Origin: Bilabrum cf. latius
Taxonomy: Eukaryota > Bigyra: Bicosoecida > Bigyra > Bicosoecida
Assembly (NCBI GenBank): GCA_965178125.1
Contig: CBCXTV010000046.1
Coordinates: 1-21,714 of the forward strand
Direction of reading: 5' to 3'
Length of the DNA: 21,714 nucleotides
The first letter of the stretch is position 1. The number at the start of each line of letters is the position of its first letter. Positions 16,491-21,714 of this stretch are shown here, in pieces. The position numbers were made by a program, and so were the translations under genes. A model generated the notes under the pieces. It did not search any database and had not been told where the DNA came from. It was given only the letters and a program-made list of their open reading frames with translations.

Positions 16491-16916
16491 TCAAACGACA
16501 TCTGAATGCGAGCACCAACATTTCGGGTTCGAATGAATGATCTCTTGCAAGAGGTGAAGGCCAGAAAGCACTACCATTATGTGCTCAAGCTCCTGCACGC
16601 AGACATGGGACAGTGGAATAGCAAAACGCCACATTTTCATGAAAGCCGAATATTCACGACCGGCAGCTTACCATGGGCGCACGGAAAAGAAAACAAAATG
16701 TGAAAAATACGCTTTTCCCGCCGTCGCTTCCGCAACAAGATGATACACATGTCGCACGTCTACACAAATGCCCACACTCTTCTGGACACACCATGACATC
16801 AAAACCGCATGCCCGCACGGCGGGCGCCAGGCAACAATTTGGCACGCTGTCCTGTGACGGACTTGCACCACAGAGAACCGAGACGGATAACGCAAACTGC
16901 CTAACACGCCCTTCGT

Positions 16917-17498
16917 TTACCATGACAAGGCAGAGACCCACAGGGAGGACCGCAAAACGCGTCCACGTTGCGGACGCGAAATCAGGCCCAGAATACGGCC
17001 TCCATTTTGCGGCCGGAAAATGGCACCAAAACCCGGGGCAAAAATGAGGGACCCAACTGTTGGGTCCCCCTTTTTTCCTCTATTTTTTGCGGCCGTTTTC
17101 CGGCCGCCGAAATAGGCCCGCGGCGCGGGCCGCCGAGCAGCACACCTCTGGGGGGGCCACTGTACACAGTTCCCCAGCCACACGCAACTCTCCTGGACAA
17201 TGGCACACGCCGCCGGCAGACAAACTGTACTAACCGGGTCGGAAATACACCGACCCACCGAACGCACAAGCATGTTCTTGATGTAGGCTGCACCACAGCT
17301 TTGCGGAGCAAAAAGAGTGTGCTGGATTTGGCCACGTGCGGCACGCAAATTCCCACACATTGTCACGATGTTCGTCGAATCTTTGTCCACCTTCCCTCCA
17401 TTTTCCAGAAGTGTCGCGATGTATGGACCAAGTCCGGTCCAATTTCGGCAATCATAGCTCATTGTCCGGGACCCTGATTGCCGCCAAAAATGACACAA
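16917..17498 (-). CDS. Hypothetical ORF overlying a hairpin cluster (weak), unit 2
   Basis: This is identical in sequence to the unit 1 frame at 5843-6424. Identity of the whole neighbourhood means conservation gives no extra support. Confidence 0.28.
   Translation of the reverse strand: MCHFWRQSGSRTMSYDCRNWTGLGPYIATLLENGGKVDKDSTNIVTMCGNLRAARGQIQHTLFAPQSCGAAYIKNMLVRSVGRCISDPVSTVCLPAACAIVQESCVWLGNCVQWPPQRCAARRPAPRAYFGGRKTAAKNRGKKGDPTVGSLIFAPGFGAIFRPQNGGRILGLISRPQRGRVLRSSLWVSALSW
16958..17131. repeat. Cluster of five short inverted repeats (unit 2)
   Basis: This is the exact counterpart of 5884-6057, offset by 11074, with the same five arm pairs. Confidence 0.8.
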
Positions 17499-17625
17499 AT
17501 GTGGCGGCGATTAAGACAACTTCTCGGCGATTTTGGTCGATTCTAGGCAATGTTGGCAGTGTTTCCCTTGGCTGTCCATACCATAACGAATCGGCAGTCT
17601 CTGTCGCGTTCTACTCCTTCACGCC

Positions 17626-17792
17626 CGCACGCCCGCGGGCCCACCCGCCCGCCCGCTAGCCTGTCCGCCCGTCCGCCCGCCCGCCAGCCCGCCCGCCTGC
17701 CCACCCGTGCGCCCGCGCGCCCGCCCGGCCGCTTACTCGCCCGCCCGTCCTCCCGACCGCCCGCCCGCCAGCCCGCCCGCCCGTCCGCGCTG
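17626..17792. repeat. Degenerate CCCG array C (unit 2)
   Basis: This is the same array as at 6552-6718, identical by eye, including its irregular positions. Confidence 0.9.
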
Positions 17793-17978
17793 CGCGGTAC
17801 GAACATCTTCCGTCGTGTACCGCTACCGCTCGTTCTTGTTACGCGGGTGAAACATGCACGCAAACCTGCGAACATCAATCTCTTCTCGTGTGCACACACG
17901 ATGCCGCACTACACTGGCGACGTGAAATGTGACGACCACATGATGATAACATTCACCATGGTACAAGTTCAAGCGTGA

Positions 17979-18009
17979 CACCGGCAGCTCACGTGGGCGC
18001 ACGGCGATG
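17979..18009 (+). repeat. Dispersed motif copy 6 (unit 2)
   Basis: The same as 6905-6935, with the full CACGTG-centred core. Confidence 0.85.
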
Positions 18010-18165
18010 CGTTTCTGAATGAGAAAATGCAACATGAGGTCGCAGCGATGAGACGTTTCTGGTGGTAGATGGGGAAAAAGAAGACGAACCATGCCACACG
18101 CAGCATCAAAAAAACCACGCGTCATTTCGATTTTACTTCATTACACACATCCTCGCCGAAGTGCC

Positions 18166-18366
18166 CTACGACTGAATCACATTGGCTCGCGCCCCGGCGT
18201 CCTTCCACGCAAAATATGCTTTTCGAATCAAATCCTGAGCTCGGGAAATCCCGCCCGCCAGAAAAAAAAGGGAAAAATCATGTACGTGTGTGTGGTCAAA
18301 AGGCTGCGGCTCGATGACGCTCTTCTGCACCAACGCCTCCTGCGGCGTTTCAGCTCGACTCGGCAA
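18166..18366 (-). CDS. Short hypothetical ORF (weak), unit 2
   Basis: This 66-aa frame has a Thr/Glu/Gln-rich start, a His-rich middle (FDHTHVHDFSLFF) and a helical basic end (LIRKAYFAWKD). The end is shared with unit 1. Coding status is uncertain. Confidence 0.25.
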   Translation of the reverse strand: MPSRAETPQEALVQKSVIEPQPFDHTHVHDFSLFFLAGGISRAQDLIRKAYFAWKDAGARANVIQS

Positions 18367-19028
18367 GTAGCGAGCCGCTCACAACGATGCCTGTGATGCT
18401 AAGGCAGCAGAACCGGGCAGTTGCGGGCTTCCGGCGACGCAACTTTGGGAAACGGATGGCTGCGAGGGTTGCGTGCAAGATTCTCTGCAAAGAAATCTCG
18501 GTTGAGTAGAAGCCCACCCAACGCCTACGGTGTTTGGGCGGCAGAGAGGGAAGGCTGGATCTGGACACCCTACACATGTTGGCGAACGCTGCGGCGGACG
18601 CACGGTTGTGATCAACAACCGCTGGCGGGCACTGCTTGAGGGCAAGCGTTGCTGTACACGCGCAACTCGGAGCTCCGCGGTCCGCATCTTCCACGGGGTT
18701 GTCTTCAGAACATGAGGAAGGACATGTTCGTTCACGCTCGCACCAGCGTTGTGTGAATCTGTGCGATGTCAAGCCCGACCCACCAGACTCTGTATATCAA
18801 GCACATCGGGCGAAAAAAATCCCGAAGGAAGAACTATGAAAAATAGAACGACGCGGGGACACAAACCAATGCAATTCAATTCCAAAACATCAAGTCGGAA
18901 GATCACCATAAACAAGACACTCCCTTCCACAATATCTCCAGGACACGTACCTGGGAGGCAGAGCAATCGTGTTTCGATTTTCCTGCAAGAGACACGCTTT
19001 CAAACACAACTTCAATCACAAGACAAAA

Positions 19029-19470
19029 TTACACATACACAGACAGCGCGTACGCGGGACCCCACAACGCATCACCGGCATAATAATACCGGCTGTTGTC
19101 CTGGATCCACTTTCTCTCCGACACTGACAAACGATATAAACCCGAGTTCCAATCGTTGCACAAAACAACAATCTTCGCGCGGTGAACCCCACTGGCGATG
19201 GCTGTACATATTCGTCGCCGTGTGGGACAAGGAACACCCACTCCGCGGGCGCCTGAAAAAAGAGCGCTTGTTCTGGATGACTAAGGATGCCGAAGCCTCA
19301 TCCATCACAATCACCTCATCATGCAGCGGTCGAAATGACCGAAGATCGGGCTGCGTTGCTTGTTGGCAATCACAGAAAAAGACAAGCCCGGTATCGGCCA
19401 AAGAGCATGCGTACTGCGTCTTTCCGACGCAGGAAAGGCCGTCCAAAATTAAAAAAGCGATAGCGGAGAA
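19029..19470 (-). pseudogene. SF3/Rep-like helicase, unit 2 copy (frameshifted)
   Basis: The frame is open from the 13-bp array through AFLILDGLSCVGKT and the Walker B, then shifts near 19260, where unit 2 reads AAAAAAGAGCGC against AAAAAGGCGC in unit 1. The motif C part (AKIVVLCNDW) lies in another frame (19241-19029). Unit 2 has six A's where unit 1 has five at about 19450, and that joins the P-loop frame to its upstream strand. Neither copy is whole; together they outline one domain. A short sequence (ACACATACACAG) near 19030 is absent in unit 1. Confidence 0.55.
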
Positions 19471-19502
19471 TCCGCGCGCAATAGAGGACGAATTTGGGCT
19501 GT

Positions 19503-19899
19503 GAGAGCGCGCTCTGAGAGAGCGCTCTGAGAGATCGTTCTGACAGCGCTCTGTAGAGAGCGCTCTGAGAGAGCGCTCTGACAGAGCGCTCTGAGAGAGC
19601 GCTCTGAGAGAGCGATCTGGGAGAGCGCTCTGAGAGAACGCTCTGAAAAAAGCGCTCTGAGAGAGCGCTTGGAGAGAGCGCTTTGAGAGAGCGCTCTGAG
19701 AGAGCGCTCTGAGAGAGCGCTCTGAGAGAGCGCTCTGAGAGAAACGCTCTGAAAAAAAGCGCTCTGAGAGAGCGCTTTGAGAGAGCGCTCTGAGAGAGCG
19801 CTCTGAGAGAGCGCTCTGAGAGAGCGCTCTGAGAGAGCGCTTGAGAAAGCGTTTTGAGAGAGCGCTCTGAGAGAGCGCTCTGAGAGAGCGCTCTGAGAA
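19503..19899. repeat. 13-bp palindromic satellite array (unit 2)
   Basis: This is the same array and monomer order as at 8407-8800, with several one- to three-base insertions (for example CTGTAGAGAGCG near 19551 and longer A-runs near 19646 and 19753). The AACGCTCTGAAA variants again lie about 105 bp apart. Confidence 0.92.
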
Positions 19900-20302
19900 C
19901 GTCACGTCTCCCAACATATAAGAAGAGATTCCGACTCAAGAGCCCACCATGTCTATACATGCCCGGTCAGGCAGGATCTCGTCCACTGTCCGCACATGAC
20001 ATACTTGCCCATCGCAGCTTGCCTTTCGTATGGGCAATGTCTCCATTTCATCATCTTGTCCTTCCGCCAGGGACTTCCAGATAGCCAAAACGATCCCGAC
20101 CAAAAACCGCCCAACAGTCTCCCATCACGATGCAAGCGCCCACATCCACAACACGGGGGACCCCTTAATGATTGTATGGCCGGCACTTGTTTTCTGTGGT
20201 TGTTCCGATGCCGCGCTTCTCGCGCAACGTTTTTTTGCAGGCATTTCTTTTCGGTTTTTGCCTGGTTTGGCCTCTGCTGCTTTCTGGAGGTCAATTTTTC
20301 CT

Positions 20303-20396
20303 TAAAAAAGGGGGGGCGAAGCAGAAGCGCTGGGAAAGGCTTTTAATATATTATTAAAGCGCTTTCCAGCGCTTCGGCGCTTCGGCCCCCTTTTTA
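20303..20396. repeat. Long imperfect inverted repeat, H1 (unit 2)
   Basis: This has the same architecture as 9189-9280, with A-run, G-run, AGAAGCGCTGGGAAAGGC and an AT-rich centre. The motif near the G-run is CGAAGC on the left and CGCTTCGGCC (20378-20387) on the right, replacing the AGCG/CGCTA forms of unit 1. Confidence 0.82.
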
Positions 20397-20427
20397 TCTT
20401 CATTTTACACTAGGTTGGACCATTTAG

Positions 20428-20462
20428 GGCCGAAGCGCTAGGGAGATTTCCACGCTTCGGCC
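20428..20462. repeat. Perfect 10-bp stem-loop, H2 (unit 2)
   Basis: GGCCGAAGCG (20428-20437) pairs perfectly with CGCTTCGGCC (20453-20462) across a 15-nt loop, CTAGGGAGATTTCCA. Both arms have changed relative to unit 1 so that pairing is kept. Confidence 0.85.
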
Positions 20463-20879
20463 ACATTTCGCCTCGTTTTGGGCATTGTTCCACAGAATTT
20501 AGCCCAATTTCCCATTTTTCTAAGATTTTCGCGATTTCTCTGGATTTGGGGGGGGGGCATTTTTGTGGTAATTTGCACAGTTTTGGACCTCATCTGGGCC
20601 GATGTTCCTGTTTTTTGGGGATTTTCGCGATTTCCGTCCATTCCCGCCCCACATTCCCCCTCTCCTCCTATGCATTTTCGCACGTTTTTCGTCAAATCTG
20701 GTCCGATGTCGGCGGGAAGGGGTGGTTTGGAACGATTTTGGGGGATGCAGATCTACGAAATGCGATGTCTTATGACTTCGGTCGGTTCTGGCCAATTTCT
20801 TCGATTCTGGCTGATGTGGCCCTGTTTTTCTCTCCTCTCCCTGGTTTATGACGTTTCACTCTTCGCCGATGTTGTTTCT

Positions 20880-21065
20880 CGTGTCGCTCTGGTGCGTCTG
20901 CTGGTCTCCTTTTGCCAGCCGGTGGTCTTCATGCAGTAGCGCGTCTCTTTCGCCGCAATTCTTTCGCCTGAGAGTCATCCATGTCATGATGCGCAATGAA
21001 CCCAAATTCACACGGGATGGCATGCTTCCGATTCACCTGTCAAACCACAACACTTCCATGAACTA
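20880..21065 (-). pseudogene. Unit 2 counterpart of the 62-codon ORF
   Basis: The core residues match the unit 1 ORF but there is no ATG, an in-frame TGA precedes the core, and a one-base deletion follows it (AAAGAATTGCGG against AAAAAAGCTGCGG). If the region is an internal exon, the missing start would be normal. Confidence 0.3.
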
Positions 21066-21130
21066 TGTCGTCATATGATGCTTGCGTGGCGCGCCTTCAC
21101 GCCTCCTTCGCCGATGAGTTCTTTTTCGCG

Positions 21131-21714
21131 CTATTTCGGGGAGGCGGATGACGACGCTGCGTCGCCGGCCTTTTCGCTCTCGGCGTCCGGGCGACTTGCC
21201 TCGCGCATGAGCATGACCTCGGCGAGGTCGTCGTTGCTCAGACGACGTGCGTGTTTGCTTTCAAACGGCGGACGTCGCTTTTTCGTGGTTGCGGAGGTCT
21301 TTTGTCACCCGCTTTCGCTCGGCTGTCATTGCCGCCTGTTTCTCGCCCGCAGCTCGTCGATTTTCGTCGAGAGCGGCTTCGGCGGGCGCGCCTCCGGGAG
21401 CGGCCGTTGTCGCAGCGACTGCGTCGTCAAGCTGCCTTTCTTCTGCTACGGCCTTCGCGTCGCCGGCCAGAGCCGGCGCGCTCTCGGGCAGCGACGATGG
21501 CGCGCTCGTCGTCGCTTGCGGCCTCGCTGCGCTTCGGACATGTCGGCGCTTCCGAGCGAAAGGCGCTTGCGTCGCCCGCGGCCCCGTCTGGGCGGCGAGG
21601 TTCTGGCGCTGCGGTCTCGGGACGCGCTAGAGCTGCAAAAGCTGCCGGTAGGGCATTTTCGCGTTCCGCGCGCACGGGCAAATGATGGAACCACCACCCG
21701 AGCGGCAAACCGTG
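21131..21714 (-). pseudogene. C-terminal part of the next DDE transposase copy (cut by window end)
   Basis: This is the homologue of 10019-10590. The frame reads from 21708 through LPLGWWFHHLPVRAERE and SAFRSEAPTCPKRSEAASDD, so the transposase tail and the start of the coiled-coil part share one frame here, unlike in the copy at 10327. Further down, single-base insertions (for example CTCGGGCAGC near 21482 and TTTTTCG near 21280) break the coiled-coil frame. It carries more substitutions relative to 10019-10590 than other paired parts of the window, so it is a different variant. Confidence 0.6.

Larger units (their letters stand above)
11126..21714. repeat. Tandem unit 2 (incomplete, right-truncated)
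   Basis: This second direct copy lacks the stretch corresponding to about 10590-11125 of unit 1. It is nearly identical to unit 1 up to 20117, then clearly diverged to the window end, with better conservation in the transposase tail (after about 21077). Single-base indels relative to unit 1 become denser after about 18400. That could mean lower consensus quality there or real decay. Confidence 0.97.

Noticed and set aside
1-21714. Spliced-leader sequence expected near dinoflagellate genes
   Set aside because: I looked for a CCGTAGCCATTTTGGCTCAAG-like string on both strands by eye and did not find one; ATTTTCTGGCCG-type strings in the intron are unrelated.

Overview
The window holds two head-to-tail copies of one unit of about 11.1 kb. 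Position 1 matches position 11126, and the two copies stay alignable to the right edge, so unit 1 is 1-11125 and unit 2 is 11126-21714 (about 0.5 kb short of complete). The cut points are arbitrary: the same transposase gene runs off both edges, so the array, or a circular molecule, continues on both sides. Intergenic space is large and GC-rich, there is a 215-bp GT-AG intron, no ribosome-binding sites are evident, and credible genes all lie on the minus strand. This points to a protist nucleus. A dinoflagellate or close relative is my best guess, because the HGT-motif protein, the P-loop helicase and the transposase resemble families I associate with dinoflagellate gene models. That is recall, not a search.

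Layout of one unit, read along the minus strand (high to low coordinates, unit 1 numbering, with the transposase described from 12311 down). First comes a DDE-type transposase with one intron (12311-10327), followed in another frame by a basic coiled-coil segment (10420-10019) that is probably its natural C-terminus. Next is a 62-codon ORF (9955-9767), then a T-rich stretch with two structured inverted repeats (9346-9189). Then come about 30 copies of a 13-bp palindromic repeat (8800-8407) and a P-loop/SF3-like helicase (8353-7952). After a poorly coding 1.2 kb there is a tetranucleotide CCCG array (6718-6552), a weak ORF over a cluster of hairpins (6424-5843), and an orphan 165-aa ORF (5377-4880). 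Last are a poly-C run, a second CCCG array (4225-3670), a putative ADP-ribosyltransferase-fold HGT protein (3488-2376), a third CCCG array (2072-1711), and the next transposase copy. A roughly 30-bp motif centred on CACGTG recurs six times per unit.

From 1 to about 9016 the two units are nearly identical and differ mostly by 1-2 nt indels, often in homopolymers. Past 9016/20117 they diverge abruptly. In that divergent part the two inverted repeats keep their shape but swap the stem sequence in concert: CGCTACCCCC occurs twice in unit 1 and CGCTTCGGCC twice in unit 2. This is the strongest unexplained signal in the window and could be an iteron or origin-like structure belonging to the adjacent helicase gene.

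No gene here has a proven function. The joint reading is a tandemly amplified mobile or replicating element, or a chromosomal repeat assembled from several of them. Many reading frames are broken in one unit and open in the other, so either sequencing indels or decay must be assumed gene by gene. No rRNA, tRNA or CRISPR array was seen.
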